DNA of 64,000 bases from NCBI GenBank assembly GCA_021413845.1, contig JAIOPP010000070.1, positions 1 through 64,000 of the forward strand. Reading direction: 5' to 3'. The DNA comes from Planctomycetia bacterium. Its GTDB lineage: Bacteria; Planctomycetota; Planctomycetia; Pirellulales; PNKZ01. Positions 53,408 through 62,611 of the stretch are shown piece after piece. The position numbers were made by a program, and so were the translations under genes. Each line of letters starts with the position of its first letter. The stretch's first letter is position 1. Under the pieces are notes generated by a model. The model made no database searches. It was not told where the DNA came from and was given only the letters and a program-made list of their open reading frames with translations.

Positions 53408-54706
53408 ATGCCCTCGGGTCGGGACATCAGTGGTGGCCGTCGTAGTGCGGGCCCTACTAAGAAAAATGCGTTCTGTTCATTCTGTCGCAAGAGCTATCGC
53501 GACGTCGGGCCTCTCGTCGAAGGCCCCGGCGACGTGTATATCTGCGGCGAGTGCATCGAGCTCTGCCAGTCCATTCTCGACCAAGAGCGCAAGCGTCGAG
53601 GGAGCGGCAAGCCGCTGTTCAATCGCATTCCCGCCCCGCGCGAGATCATGACGAAGCTCGAAGAGTACGTCGTCGGTCAGGAACAAGCGAAGAAGGTTCT
53701 CTCGGTCGCCGTTCACACGCACTACAAGCGTCTGCAACTCGCCGCCGAAGGCGTCGGCGATGTCGATATCGACAAGTCGAACATCTTGCTCATCGGCCCG
53801 ACCGGCAGCGGCAAGACGTTGCTCGCTCGCACCTTGGCCCGGCTGTTAAACGTGCCGTTCGCGATCGGCGATGCGACGACCCTCACCGAAGCCGGCTATG
53901 TCGGCGAAGACGTCGAGAACTTGCTGCTGAAGCTGTTGCATGCCGCGGATTTCGACTTAGAGCAAGCCCAACGCGGAATTCTCTACATCGACGAAATCGA
54001 CAAGATCGGCAAAACGAGCAACAACGTCTCGATCACGCGTGACGTATCGGGCGAAGGAGTCCAACAAGCGCTCCTTAAGATGCTCGAAGGTACGGTTGCC
54101 AACGTGCCGCCGCAGGGAGGCCGCAAGCATCCCGAGCAGCAGTACATCCAGATGGACACTTCGAACATCCTCTTCATCTGCGGTGGGACGTTCTCCGGGC
54201 TCGAGAAGATCATCAGCAAACGGCTCGGCAAGAAGACGATCGGCTTCTCCCAAGAAGCGATCAAGGCCGATGCGGTCGAAGATCACGAAGTCGGTCGGCT
54301 CTTGGCGCAAGTCACGAGCGACGACCTCGTCGAGTTCGGCATGATTCCCGAACTCTGCGGCCGGCTACCGGTGCTCGCTCCGCTTCGTCCGCTCGACGTC
54401 GACGCGCTGATGAAGGTTCTCAGCGAGCCCCGCAACGCGATCGTCCGTCAGTACCAGAAGCTCTTCGAGATGGAAAGCGCCGAGCTCGAGTTCACCGAGG
54501 ACGCCGTTCGTGCGATTGCCAAGAAAGCGCACGAAAAAGTTACCGGTGCACGTGGTCTTCGGACGATCATCGAAGGGTTGATGCTCGACATCATGTTCGA
54601 TCTTCCCGAAAACGGGGCCGGACGTCGCTACGTGGTCACTCCCGAAGTGGTCATGGGACACACGAAGCTCTTCCCGGTCAGCGAAACGAAACATAAGTCG
54701 GCGTAA
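53408..54706 (+). CDS. clpX: ATP-dependent Clp protease ATP-binding subunit ClpX
   Basis: A 432-residue AAA+ unfoldase that feeds substrates to ClpP. The N-terminal zinc finger has Cys23, Cys26, Cys46 and Cys49; Walker A GPTGSGKT is at 130-137, the pore loop GYVG at 163-166, Walker [11 protein letters not shown] at 191-200, and the IGF loop, which contacts ClpP, at 277-279. Sensor and arginine-finger regions are also present ([10 protein letters not shown]). AAAGGA lies about 8 nt upstream of the ATG. It is encoded without clpP or tig beside it. Confidence 0.96.
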   Translation: MPSGRDISGGRRSAGPTKKNAFCSFCRKSYRDVGPLVEGPGDVYICGECIELCQSILDQERKRRGSGKPLFNRIPAPREIMTKLEEYVVGQEQAKKVLSVAVHTHYKRLQLAAEGVGDVDIDKSNILLIGPTGSGKTLLARTLARLLNVPFAIGDATTLTEAGYVGEDVENLLLKLLHAADFDLEQAQRGILYIDEIDKIGKTSNNVSITRDVSGEGVQQALLKMLEGTVANVPPQGGRKHPEQQYIQMDTSNILFICGGTFSGLEKIISKRLGKKTIGFSQEAIKADAVEDHEVGRLLAQVTSDDLVEFGMIPELCGRLPVLAPLRPLDVDALMKVLSEPRNAIVRQYQKLFEMESAELEFTEDAVRAIAKKAHEKVTGARGLRTIIEGLMLDIMFDLPENGAGRRYVVTPEVVMGHTKLFPVSETKHKSA

Positions 54707-54776
54707 CGTTCAAGCCCGGGGCCGCGCAGCATTCACTTGTTGCGGTCGAACCGCCGGGGGTTAAGTTACGCCAGAC

Positions 54777-54825
54777 AAAACGAGCCCGAGTCGGTAACCA
54801 TTCCGACCGGGCTCGTTTTATTTTT
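54777..54825 (+). terminator. Rho-independent terminator after clpX
   Basis: AAAACGAGCCCG (54777-54788) pairs with CGGGCTCGTTTT (54808-54819); the inner TCGG/CCGA pair and the TTTATTTTT tract complete it. It is placed 71 bp after the clpX stop. Confidence 0.9.
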
Positions 54826-54920
54826 GCGCCGTGCATCTCCGGCAACGAGGTTTCGGGGCTACCCGAAGAAACGGCCGGTTCACACCGGCCGCTCGCCTCG
54901 GATGATGATGATGCGCTCGA

Positions 54921-56036
54921 CTACTTCCCCTTCGCGATCGATCTCAGCACTTCGATCCCGCGATCGATCACCGCGTCGGCTGCCGCATAGGAGATGCGGA
55001 AGTGCGTGTCGCGGGCGCTGAAGATGCCGCCGGGGATGATGAGCAGTTCGCGCTCGATGGCCGCGGCGACGAACTCCGTGCCGGTTCCCCAAGGTGCTTT
55101 CGGGAACGCGTAGAACGCTCCGTTCGGCGTGGCGACTTCGTAGAGATCGCCGATGCCTTTCACGATCCGGTCGCGCTTCCGGCGGTAGTCGTCGATGTGC
55201 GGCGTCATGTCGACGTCGAGCGCCGCCGAGCCGGCCCATTGAAACGGCTGCGGCGCGCAGACGAACGTATATTGCTGGAGTTTCGCCATCTCTTGGATCA
55301 CGGCCTTCGGACCATGTGCGTAGCCGAGCCGCCAACCGGTCATGCCGTAGCCCTTGCTGAACCCATCGATCACGATCGTCTGTGGATTGTACTTCGCTGG
55401 CGAGACGAACGCGTGGTCGTAGCAGAAGGCTCGATAGATTTCGTCGCTTACGAGAGCCACGTTCTTCTCGGCGGCCAAGAGCGCCAAGTCGCGCACCTCG
55501 GCTTCCGTCGCCGTGACGCCGGTCGGGTTCGCCGGGCTATTGAACAAGATCGCCTTCGTCTTCGGGGTGATCGCCGCGCGCACCTTGTCGATGTCGATTC
55601 GGAAGTCGGGATACGTGTCGATCGGCACCAACACGGCTCCCGCGAGCTTCGCCAGCGACGGATACATCACGAAAAACGGATCGAAGACGATCACCTCGTC
55701 GCCCGGGTTCGCTAAGGCGAGCATCGCCAATACCAACCCGCCGCTGGTGCCGCTCGTAATGAAGAGGTCGCGATCCGCGTGGCCGAAATCCTTCGCGATC
55801 TGCGCCGCGAGCTTGTCGCGCAGCGGCGCGATGCCTTGGGTCTGCGAGTAGCCGTTTTTGTTGTCGTTGATCGCGTCGATCGCAGCCGTCTTGATCGCCG
55901 GCGGCACGGCGAAATCCGGCTGGCCGATCGAGAGATTGATCGGGTTCTTCATCTTGGCCGCGAGATCGAACACCTTGCGGATGCCCGAGCTATCGAAGTG
56001 GGCCATGCGGTCAGCGATCCAAGGATGGCGAGACAT
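54921..56036 (-). CDS. Class I PLP aminotransferase
   Basis: A 371-residue PLP enzyme. The Lys that binds PLP is in DGFSKGYGMTGWRLGY near residue 230; SPANPTGVT, SDEIYRAFCYD and the final HFRISYA with the carboxylate Arg are present. NPINLSIGQPDFAVP near the N-terminus resembles the aspartate and LL-diaminopimelate type group. It is distinct from the enzyme at 35516-36706. Upstream there is a heptad-repeat region with an inverted copy 140 bp away. The substrate is unresolved. Confidence 0.85.
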   Translation of the reverse strand: MSRHPWIADRMAHFDSSGIRKVFDLAAKMKNPINLSIGQPDFAVPPAIKTAAIDAINDNKNGYSQTQGIAPLRDKLAAQIAKDFGHADRDLFITSGTSGGLVLAMLALANPGDEVIVFDPFFVMYPSLAKLAGAVLVPIDTYPDFRIDIDKVRAAITPKTKAILFNSPANPTGVTATEAEVRDLALLAAEKNVALVSDEIYRAFCYDHAFVSPAKYNPQTIVIDGFSKGYGMTGWRLGYAHGPKAVIQEMAKLQQYTFVCAPQPFQWAGSAALDVDMTPHIDDYRRKRDRIVKGIGDLYEVATPNGAFYAFPKAPWGTGTEFVAAAIERELLIIPGGIFSARDTHFRISYAAADAVIDRGIEVLRSIAKGK

Positions 56037-56049
56037 AGAGTTGGAGATA

Positions 56050-56248
56050 GTGGTCAGTGGTCAGGGGTCGGTGATCAGTTGCAGAGGGGAAGCGAAGATG
56101 CTTCTGCGCCTAGAAAAGTGGCGGCGCAGCCAACGAATGAGGGCGTATCGGAAGGATCTAGTGTATCGCAGAGTAGCAGATTTTGAAGGAGACAAAGCGC
56201 AGCGCTAAGTTCCCGCAAGTACTGACCACCGACCACTGACCACCGGTC
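56050..56248. repeat. Inverted pair of ACTGACC/GTGGTCA heptad arrays
   Basis: GTGGTCA-type heptads at 56050-56080 and ACTGACC-type heptads at 56219-56248 are inverse complements, enclosing about 140 bp. Transcribed through, they could form a long stem of about 30 bp. A 36-codon frame (56098-56208) inside is not convincing. The pair lies between two leftward genes. Confidence 0.55.
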
Positions 56249-56257
56249 ACTGTCCGA

Positions 56258-57523
56258 TTACCGCACCTTGCACTTAAATCGCACGAGGCCCCCTTCGCCC
56301 GGCTTGATCGGCTCGTCGATCTCCCAGCGAAGTTCGAGCGACTCGGCCGAGTTCTCGGCGGCGTTGAAGTGGGCCTGACGGCTCGATTGAGCACTGTCGG
56401 GCACGTAGGCCAGCCGCGTCGTCAGGCTATCGAGAATGACGACGTTCCCCACGGTTTGATCGCCGATGTTGTCGTAGCGAATCGTGAAGTCGACGATGTC
56501 GCCGGGCTGAGCCGCGGGGGTCGAAGCGATCTTGCAAATCCGCAGACGAGCGTCGGTCGGACCTTTCACGATGTAGATCGCTTGGGCCCGCTTGTCGCCG
56601 GTCGAGACCACGGCTTGCTGCTTCTCGACGAAGACCTTCACGCCGTCGGCCTTCGACCAAGCAATCGCACTTTCGCTTCGTTCGGCGAGGCGTGCTTTTT
56701 CGGATCCGAGCATCGTGCCCGAGCGAATCACCGAGAGGTTTTCGTAAGCGTAGAACGCTTGTTGGTAGTTGTGCGGCATGAGCGCCGTCGACGCGATGCC
56801 GGAGCCTTGCTCGCGGCGATAAGTTCCGAGCTTCAAGTTCGCGGTCTGTCCGATCGGTTGCTGTTGTTCCAGCTTCGTACCGACGCGAGCCCGTTCGTTG
56901 AAGTAAGAGACCCGTTCGCGCTCGACGATGTTCGTCGGCCCGTCGACCATTTCGCTGGAGACGACGTTCGTCACTCCGCGCACGGAGCTGAAGCGGGGGG
57001 CGTAGATATACGCGCAGTTCGACGATTCGACGAGCGTGCGGCCATCCATCGTGTCGTAATGGGCGACGGTGTCTTCGACGTTCAAACCTTGCACGCGCCA
57101 CTCGGGACTCACGGCCACCGGTTCTTCGGCGTCGCCGCCGTCGTGAAGGTATTCATCTTGCGGCCAAGGGCCTTTAATGCCCGGCGGCGCCCAGGGAGTG
57201 ACGACGCCGTAAGGAATCGGCGGAGCGCAGTTCGCTTCCCCATCGTAGTCGCGCTGAATCGCAGGCAGCTTCGTGCCGACGATCGCTTTGGCCGGTTTGC
57301 CTGCGATCGACTTGGCATGGTTGACCGGAAGCGGGGCAGGGGGCTCTGCGATCGGTTGCTCATCGCTGACGACGCGCACATTCGGATCGTTCGACGACAG
57401 GTCCGAGGCGCTTTCCTTCGACAAGCTCTTCGTAAAAGTGCGGCACGACGGCAAGACGGCCAACATGACCATGACCGCAACCGTGCGATGCGCGATCTGA
57501 AGAGTGCGAGGGCGTGATGTCAT
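56258..57523 (-). CDS. DUF11-domain lipoprotein
   Basis: A 421-residue exported protein with a lipobox LPSC (Cys27) after MVMLAV, so it should be a lipoprotein. The last 120 residues form a DUF11/SdrD-type repeat (DIVDFTIRYDNIGDQTVGNVVILDSLTTRLAYVPDSA), which occurs in large surface proteins. The N-terminal part has no recognised domain. I chose ATG 57521-57523; the frame extends to 57682 but that part is Arg-rich. It is the last of three consecutive leftward envelope-protein genes. Confidence 0.75.
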   Translation of the reverse strand: MTSRPRTLQIAHRTVAVMVMLAVLPSCRTFTKSLSKESASDLSSNDPNVRVVSDEQPIAEPPAPLPVNHAKSIAGKPAKAIVGTKLPAIQRDYDGEANCAPPIPYGVVTPWAPPGIKGPWPQDEYLHDGGDAEEPVAVSPEWRVQGLNVEDTVAHYDTMDGRTLVESSNCAYIYAPRFSSVRGVTNVVSSEMVDGPTNIVERERVSYFNERARVGTKLEQQQPIGQTANLKLGTYRREQGSGIASTALMPHNYQQAFYAYENLSVIRSGTMLGSEKARLAERSESAIAWSKADGVKVFVEKQQAVVSTGDKRAQAIYIVKGPTDARLRICKIASTPAAQPGDIVDFTIRYDNIGDQTVGNVVILDSLTTRLAYVPDSAQSSRQAHFNAAENSAESLELRWEIDEPIKPGEGGLVRFKCKVR

Positions 57524-57545
57524 GATGGGCGTTCTCGGAGAGGCT

Positions 57546-58352
57546 TTAGCGAACGGCGGTCGCTCGACGCGACGATCCGTTCGTGATCGGCTGCGGAGCC
57601 GGCGTGGGGATAGGCATAGTGGTCGGCACCGCCTGAGCGAGAGCCGGCAGCGGCACGATTCGGAGCCACTTCGGGCATCCATAGATGAAGTGCATGTCGG
57701 GGCCCGCGCTTTCGTCGGGCGTTCGGCCTCCGAGGCGAACGATCGCCACGGGACGTCCTAACCGATCGGCGACTTCCAGCGGATTCGCTTTCGCTCCCGC
57801 ATCGTGCCACAGTTGCTCGCCCGGCTGCTGCGTGCCGGGCAAGGCTTGCTTCGGATCTTCGATGTAGACGACTCGGGTTACGAGCAAGCCGTCGGTCGCG
57901 AGGCGAAGATCATCTTCATTGAAGATGACCGGAATCGGAAAGCGACGTTCCATGCCGACCGGGGCATAAGTGCGATCGATGATCTCGATCGTCGGATAGC
58001 ATTCGAGATTGCGAAACTGCTCGGGCAGGTTCGAGAGCTTGATTCGATACGGTGTGCCGATTTGCATTCCGGCGAACACGGCTCCTTCGGTCGGCTCGGT
58101 CCAGCCACCTTGATCGGCCAACGAAATAAGAACCCCTTTAGGCCCGGTCATCTCGACTGGTTGAAAGTAGCCGACAACCGGTCCGCCGCGTTGCAGCCGA
58201 GCCGCGGCGACGGCACCCGGCGGGTTCTGCGTCTGAAACTGATAGTGAGCCGCAGGTTGCTGGGCCTGCGCCACACTTGCCGCCACGACGACGATGCACG
58301 CCGGCGCGACAAGCCCGATGAGGCGGCGGATATGCACGATAGATGAAGGCAT
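57546..58352 (-). CDS. Exported protein, paralogue of 58569-59525
   Basis: A 268-residue protein with a signal peptide (GLVAPACIVVVAASVAQAQ). Its middle (about 60-180) shares with the next gene the blocks GPKGVLISLADQGG, YRIKLSNLPEQ, CYPTIEIIDRTY, FPIPVIFNEDDL and VVYIEDPKQ. These correspond to GPEGATVAWSVGQPG, YRLKLTDLPGRPG, LYPTIEIGPSV, IPIQFTEEDL and VIFLPDPEF, so the two are paralogues. Function is unknown. It lies 22 bp upstream of the DUF11 lipoprotein gene. Confidence 0.75.
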   Translation of the reverse strand: MPSSIVHIRRLIGLVAPACIVVVAASVAQAQQPAAHYQFQTQNPPGAVAAARLQRGGPVVGYFQPVEMTGPKGVLISLADQGGWTEPTEGAVFAGMQIGTPYRIKLSNLPEQFRNLECYPTIEIIDRTYAPVGMERRFPIPVIFNEDDLRLATDGLLVTRVVYIEDPKQALPGTQQPGEQLWHDAGAKANPLEVADRLGRPVAIVRLGGRTPDESAGPDMHFIYGCPKWLRIVPLPALAQAVPTTMPIPTPAPQPITNGSSRRATAVR

Positions 58353-58435
58353 ACGACGACGCTACCAAAGTGGACGCTACGGAACGCGAACGAGACTTGA
58401 TGCGATGAGCCCCGCGAGAGGACTCGAAGCGATGT

Positions 58436-58472
58436 GCGGAGCGCCGCCGTGTGTGGTGCGGCGGCGCTCCGC
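58436..58472. repeat. 13-bp perfect stem-loop between the two paralogous genes
   Basis: GCGGAGCGCCGCC (58436-58448) pairs with GGCGGCGCTCCGC (58460-58472) around an 11-base loop. There is no T-tract. It may be an mRNA stabiliser or processing site between cistrons. Confidence 0.65.
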
Positions 58473-58568
58473 ATCGTGAGAGCACGACGAGTTGCTAAGC
58501 AACCCGCGGATGAAGCTCTGGAAGATGCGCAGTCGGGTTCTTATTTCCGACTTCTTACTCGACGAAAA

Positions 58569-59525
58569 CTACTGGTTGCTCGGCAAGAGCGGTTGACGAG
58601 CGTTCTCGTGAATATAGGCGTGGTTTGCAGCCTTCGGATAGCTCATGCCCGGAGTCTGCTTCACATGCAGACTGACCTTCTTCGAGGGGTCCGGATAGTG
58701 CTGGAACGTGTGGTTGCGGACCACATGCTTCTGCACGCCGGCAGGCCCACCTAGCGGGATGTGCGGAGGTCCGGGGAGACCGATCGGCGTCCCGGTGATC
58801 GGAATCCCAAATTGGGCTCCGACCGCACCTTGATAGAGCGAGCTCCCTTCGATGCCGCCGTCGACGAGTTCGCCGTTGGCACCCGGCACTTCCAAATCCT
58901 TATTACCGATCCGAATGATCGCCATGATCGCACCTTGACGATCGGCTTCGACGATCGGATCTTGGCCCGGATCCAGACGCGTGCTGACGAGTTCTTGCAC
59001 GCCGGCGACGGCCAATTCTTGGAACTCCGGATCAGGCAAGAAGATGACCTTGGTGACGAAGTTGCCCGAAAGCACTTGGTCGAGGTCTTCTTCCGTGAAC
59101 TGAATCGGAATCGCGTTGTGCGAGAGATAGGCTTCCGTGCGATTGACGGACGGACCGATTTCGATCGTCGGATAAAGCTCGACGCCCGGGCGGCCCGGCA
59201 GGTCGGTCAGCTTCAAACGATAGACGGCCCCTTGCGGGAAGTTGGATCGCGCCGGAGCGACGAGCGGTTCGGAATCGAACAGGCCCGGCTGGCCGACGCT
59301 CCAAGCCACGGTCGCCCCTTCAGGGCCGAGAAACGCGACTTGAGAATTCTGTAATGGCATTCCCATCGCCGGATCGCCGAGCGTCATCACGCCGGGGCCG
59401 GGGCCATCGACGCCCGGTCCGGGATGCTGCATCATCGTCGCCGGTGGAAGCGTATGCGGCACGAACGGAATACGGCATCCACCGCAGGCCGCCAGCCCGA
59501 ACATCAAGGCAAATCGGTACTTCAT
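58569..59525 (-). CDS. Lipoprotein, paralogue of 57546-58352
   Basis: A 318-residue lipoprotein with a lipobox ending LAAC (Cys14). It has a Gly/Pro/Met-rich linker (35-70), then the shared domain described for the next gene (about 70-230), and a final part with LHVKQTPGMSYP. The ATG 59523-59525 follows AGGGGG. The frame upstream has no coding character. Function is unknown; the extracytoplasmic location is clear. It is the first gene of the three-gene envelope cluster. Confidence 0.75.
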   Translation of the reverse strand: MKYRFALMFGLAACGGCRIPFVPHTLPPATMMQHPGPGVDGPGPGVMTLGDPAMGMPLQNSQVAFLGPEGATVAWSVGQPGLFDSEPLVAPARSNFPQGAVYRLKLTDLPGRPGVELYPTIEIGPSVNRTEAYLSHNAIPIQFTEEDLDQVLSGNFVTKVIFLPDPEFQELAVAGVQELVSTRLDPGQDPIVEADRQGAIMAIIRIGNKDLEVPGANGELVDGGIEGSSLYQGAVGAQFGIPITGTPIGLPGPPHIPLGGPAGVQKHVVRNHTFQHYPDPSKKVSLHVKQTPGMSYPKAANHAYIHENARQPLLPSNQ

Positions 59526-59812
59526 CGGTTCCCCCTTGGATCCATCCCTGTTGAGTCGGGGCGGTATGTTTCCGAGTCCCGGCTTATGAACTGCGTGATC
59601 GAGCGTGTCGAACGGCTGCCGCACGGTGCTTTCACCGGCTAGAACCGGCATGGACCCTTGGAAGGCCCCCCGAATACAATGCGACCCCTTCGACTCGGAT
59701 TTCGCACCTCGATCTGCGTCGTCGCCGACTCGGACCCGAAGAGCGAACTCCCATGTGAGTATCCTCGGCGTCGTACAATGCGATTCTTTGGTAAATCCGT
59801 TAGAACCCGTCC

Positions 59813-60817
59813 ATGAATCACAGCAGATACAACTTACCTAGTCGAAGCGCGGCGTTTTTCGTCGCATGGTTTTGCTGCTTCCAGACGGTAATAGGGCAGG
59901 GGATCGCGCCCGAGCAAGCTCCTGCCGGCAGTGCCGCGCCCGCCGGTTCTGCGCAACCCGTCGCTCGGCCGGTTGCCGGCAAAGCGGCGCTTCCCGATCC
60001 ACAGCAGTTGCTGGCCGGATCGAACCGGATGTTGTCGCGACAGAAATCGATCGTGGCGAAGGTTCGGCATCGCGCGACGATTTACGGGCGCGAGCTGATC
60101 GGATCGGGCGAATACGCGCAAGGGCCGGAGCTCGCAAGGCTGTTGCGATACGAGCTCCGTATGCAGGTCGATAATCGGGTCGTGAACTTATTGCAGGTTG
60201 CCGATGGGAGGCATCTTTGGATTTCGTATCTGCTCAAGGACGAACCGGAAATTCAGCGGGTCGATATCGACCGCGTCTTGGCGGCTCCAAATCCGAATGC
60301 GGCGACGGAGCCCGGCGGCGATCCGCATCGTCAGCTCGGCCTCGGCGGACTTTCTCAGTTACTCGCCGCGCTAGGAAAAGACTTTGAATTCAACGGCGTG
60401 TTCCGATCCGAATTAGGCGCGTTGCCGGTTTACGGCATCGAAGGTCGCTGGAAAACACCCGCCTTGACCGTCTTCAATCCCAAGATCCCGGCCGATACGC
60501 AAGCGGGACGCCGAACCAGCACCGACAGCCTGCGGCCTCACGTGCCCGATCGGGTAGTCATCTATCTCGGAGCCGATGATTTGTTTCCGTATCGCTTCGA
60601 GTTTCGACGTTCGGCTAAGTCGGTAGAGCAGGGGGCTGCGAAAGCCGACACCGGACTGAAAGGAGACGACGCCTCGAAGCCGCTGCTGGTCTTAGAGTTC
60701 TTCGAAGTGCAGTTCGACGTGCCGATCGAAGAGCGGCTTTTCCAATTCTCCCCCGGCTCGCGACGGTTTGCCGACATCACCGACAAATTTCTTAACGCTC
60801 GGACGGCAGTCCCTTAA
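59813..60817 (+). CDS. Exported LolA-like protein
   Basis: A 334-residue protein with a signal peptide (SRSAAFFVAWFCCFQTVIG). The N-terminal Ala/Pro-rich linker is followed by a region with LolA/LolB-like strands (KSIVAKVRHRATIYGRELIGSGEYAQG, DGRHLWISYLL, LPVYGIEGRWKTPAL), as in outer-membrane lipoprotein-sorting-type proteins common in planctomycetes. No catalytic motif is seen. Its TAA stop shares TTAA with the opposite pdxA stop. The call rests on fold-like pattern, so it is moderate. Confidence 0.6.
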   Translation: MNHSRYNLPSRSAAFFVAWFCCFQTVIGQGIAPEQAPAGSAAPAGSAQPVARPVAGKAALPDPQQLLAGSNRMLSRQKSIVAKVRHRATIYGRELIGSGEYAQGPELARLLRYELRMQVDNRVVNLLQVADGRHLWISYLLKDEPEIQRVDIDRVLAAPNPNAATEPGGDPHRQLGLGGLSQLLAALGKDFEFNGVFRSELGALPVYGIEGRWKTPALTVFNPKIPADTQAGRRTSTDSLRPHVPDRVVIYLGADDLFPYRFEFRRSAKSVEQGAAKADTGLKGDDASKPLLVLEFFEVQFDVPIEERLFQFSPGSRRFADITDKFLNARTAVP

Positions 60818-61848
60818 GCCGTTGCAAGGCCTCGTCGGTCTACCAGCAGCGCTGCTACCCGCAGCGCTTCGACCATGCTGCTGGTCTCCGCCTTGCATTG
60901 CCAAGCCAGATCGAAGGCGGTGCCGTGCGCCACGCTCGTCCGCACGATCGGAAGCCCGAGCGTGACGTTGACGGCCCGATGCATCCCGAGCAATTTAAGC
61001 GCGATGTGGCCTTGGTCGTGATACATCGCGACGACGGCATCGAACTCCCCGTCGCGTGCTCGGACCATCAGCGTATCGGTCGGATAGGGGCCTGCGACGT
61101 AGAGTCCTTCACCCTTCGTTTGAGCGACGGCCGGGGCGATGATCCGTCCTTCTTCGTCGCCGAATAATTCCGATTCGCCGGCGTGAGGGTTCAGCGCCGC
61201 GACTCCGATGCGCGGTGCCGAGCCTTTGATGTGGCGCATCACGTCGTGCGCCAAGCGAATCTTTTCGTTCACGGCCATGGTCGTGAGGTTGGCGAAGACA
61301 TCGCGGAGCGCCATGTGCAACGTAACGTGAATCACTCCCAGGCCCGACGTTCCGCGAATCGACGCTTGCGGGCCGAGATAGAGCATCATTGCGAAGTCGT
61401 CGACGCCGCAGAGTTCGGCGAGCAATTCCGTGTGGCCGGGATAGTGATGGCCCGCGGCGTGAAGAGCCGCTTTATGCAACGGCGCGGTCGTAACCGCGGC
61501 GACACGATCCGCAAGCGCGAGGCGCGCCGCGGTGACGAGGCAATCGTAAGCGGCCCGGCCGTGGCGCGCGTCGACCAGGCAGCGCGGCGCCGCGAGCACG
61601 TCGTCGGAACAGGCTTGCAAGACCGGAATCAGCGTGCGGGTCGGATGGGCATCTTCCGGCGCTGCGATCGTGCGCACTTCGATCGGCAGCTTCCAAAGCT
61701 CGACGGCGCGACGAATAATCTCGGGATGCCCGACGACGAACGGTCGGCAGAGATCGTGGACTTCGCTGCTCGGCCAGCAACCGGCGATCACCTCGGGGCC
61801 GACACCGGCCGCGTCGCCCATCGTAACGGCAATGAGTGGCTTGTTCAT
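60814..61848 (-). CDS. pdxA: 4-hydroxythreonine-4-phosphate dehydrogenase
   Basis: A 344-residue enzyme of pyridoxal-5'-phosphate synthesis, oxidising 4-phosphohydroxy-threonine. The start MGDAAGVGPEVI (residues 10-21), the zinc/substrate His in HYPGHTELLAEL and the later MYHDQGHIALK and NVTLGLPIVRTSVAHGTAFDLA are canonical. Length is normal. The stop overlaps the opposite gene by 4 bp. No other pdx genes lie nearby. Confidence 0.93.
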   Translation of the reverse strand: MNKPLIAVTMGDAAGVGPEVIAGCWPSSEVHDLCRPFVVGHPEIIRRAVELWKLPIEVRTIAAPEDAHPTRTLIPVLQACSDDVLAAPRCLVDARHGRAAYDCLVTAARLALADRVAAVTTAPLHKAALHAAGHHYPGHTELLAELCGVDDFAMMLYLGPQASIRGTSGLGVIHVTLHMALRDVFANLTTMAVNEKIRLAHDVMRHIKGSAPRIGVAALNPHAGESELFGDEEGRIIAPAVAQTKGEGLYVAGPYPTDTLMVRARDGEFDAVVAMYHDQGHIALKLLGMHRAVNVTLGLPIVRTSVAHGTAFDLAWQCKAETSSMVEALRVAALLVDRRGLATA

Positions 61849-61975
61849 GTCCGCTATTTTAAGCCGGCGGCGAACGCCGGGGCAGGGGAGGGCGGCCCTA
61901 GTGAGGCGGCGGTGATTCCCGTAGAACTAATCGCCGGCGCTTCCCCTTTCATTCGGCTTGCGACGCGAGAACACC

Positions 61976-62548
61976 GTGAACCGTATCTTTTATCCCCTGG
62001 CGCTCTTGGGTGCCGTGGCGTTGTCGTCGGTCATGGTTCTGGGGCTCTATCTGCACTCGTACGACATTCGCAACCCGCGCGACATCGAGGCCCAACGCTT
62101 GGCGACGGTTCATCGGCTCTCGGGCATCGCCGCCGGAGTGCTCGTGCTGTTGGTCGAGAGCGTTGTCGTGACCTATTTCGTCGGCACGAACCGATGGTGC
62201 AAAGAGGTTTCGGAAACGTATCGCTTGGGCGATCGCTTCGTTTCCGAAAGCACTCGGTTGAAACGGAAAGCGTTTCCGATTTCCTTCGTCGGGATGTTGA
62301 TCGTCGTCGGTATCGCCGCCTTGGGCGGAGCTGCCGATCCCGGCTCCAGCCTGTCTCGCGACTTATTGCTTCGCTTCGGCGGCGACGTCGCTTGGGCCGA
62401 CTTTCATCTCCTCGCTTCGCTCTTGGGAATCACGCTGATCGTCGGGGGCTTCTTTCTACAGTCGAACTACATCCGCTCCAATCACGCCGTGATCGAAGGG
62501 GTGATGGCCGAGGTCAAAAGAATTCGCAGCGAACGAGGACTCGATTAA
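61976..62548 (+). CDS. Four-helix membrane protein of unknown function
   Basis: A 190-residue integral membrane protein with four predicted helices (near 5-27, 50-70, 105-123 and 145-165). The loop between helices two and three is charged. I chose GTG 61976; TTG 61958 is an alternative, and neither has a clear ribosome site. There is no recognised motif. It lies between pdxA and the Pro-rich exported protein and is transcribed rightward. Confidence 0.6.
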   Translation: MNRIFYPLALLGAVALSSVMVLGLYLHSYDIRNPRDIEAQRLATVHRLSGIAAGVLVLLVESVVVTYFVGTNRWCKEVSETYRLGDRFVSESTRLKRKAFPISFVGMLIVVGIAALGGAADPGSSLSRDLLLRFGGDVAWADFHLLASLLGITLIVGGFFLQSNYIRSNHAVIEGVMAEVKRIRSERGLD

Positions 62549-62611
62549 GACAATCGAGCCCCCGCTGCTGCGAAAAAGCTGCGGCATGTTCGAGCGATCG
62601 CGGTGAAGGCT

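Noticed and set aside
56098-56208. 36-codon rightward frame inside the inverted heptad pair
   Set aside because: Short, charged and without ribosome site; kept only as a remark on the repeat.
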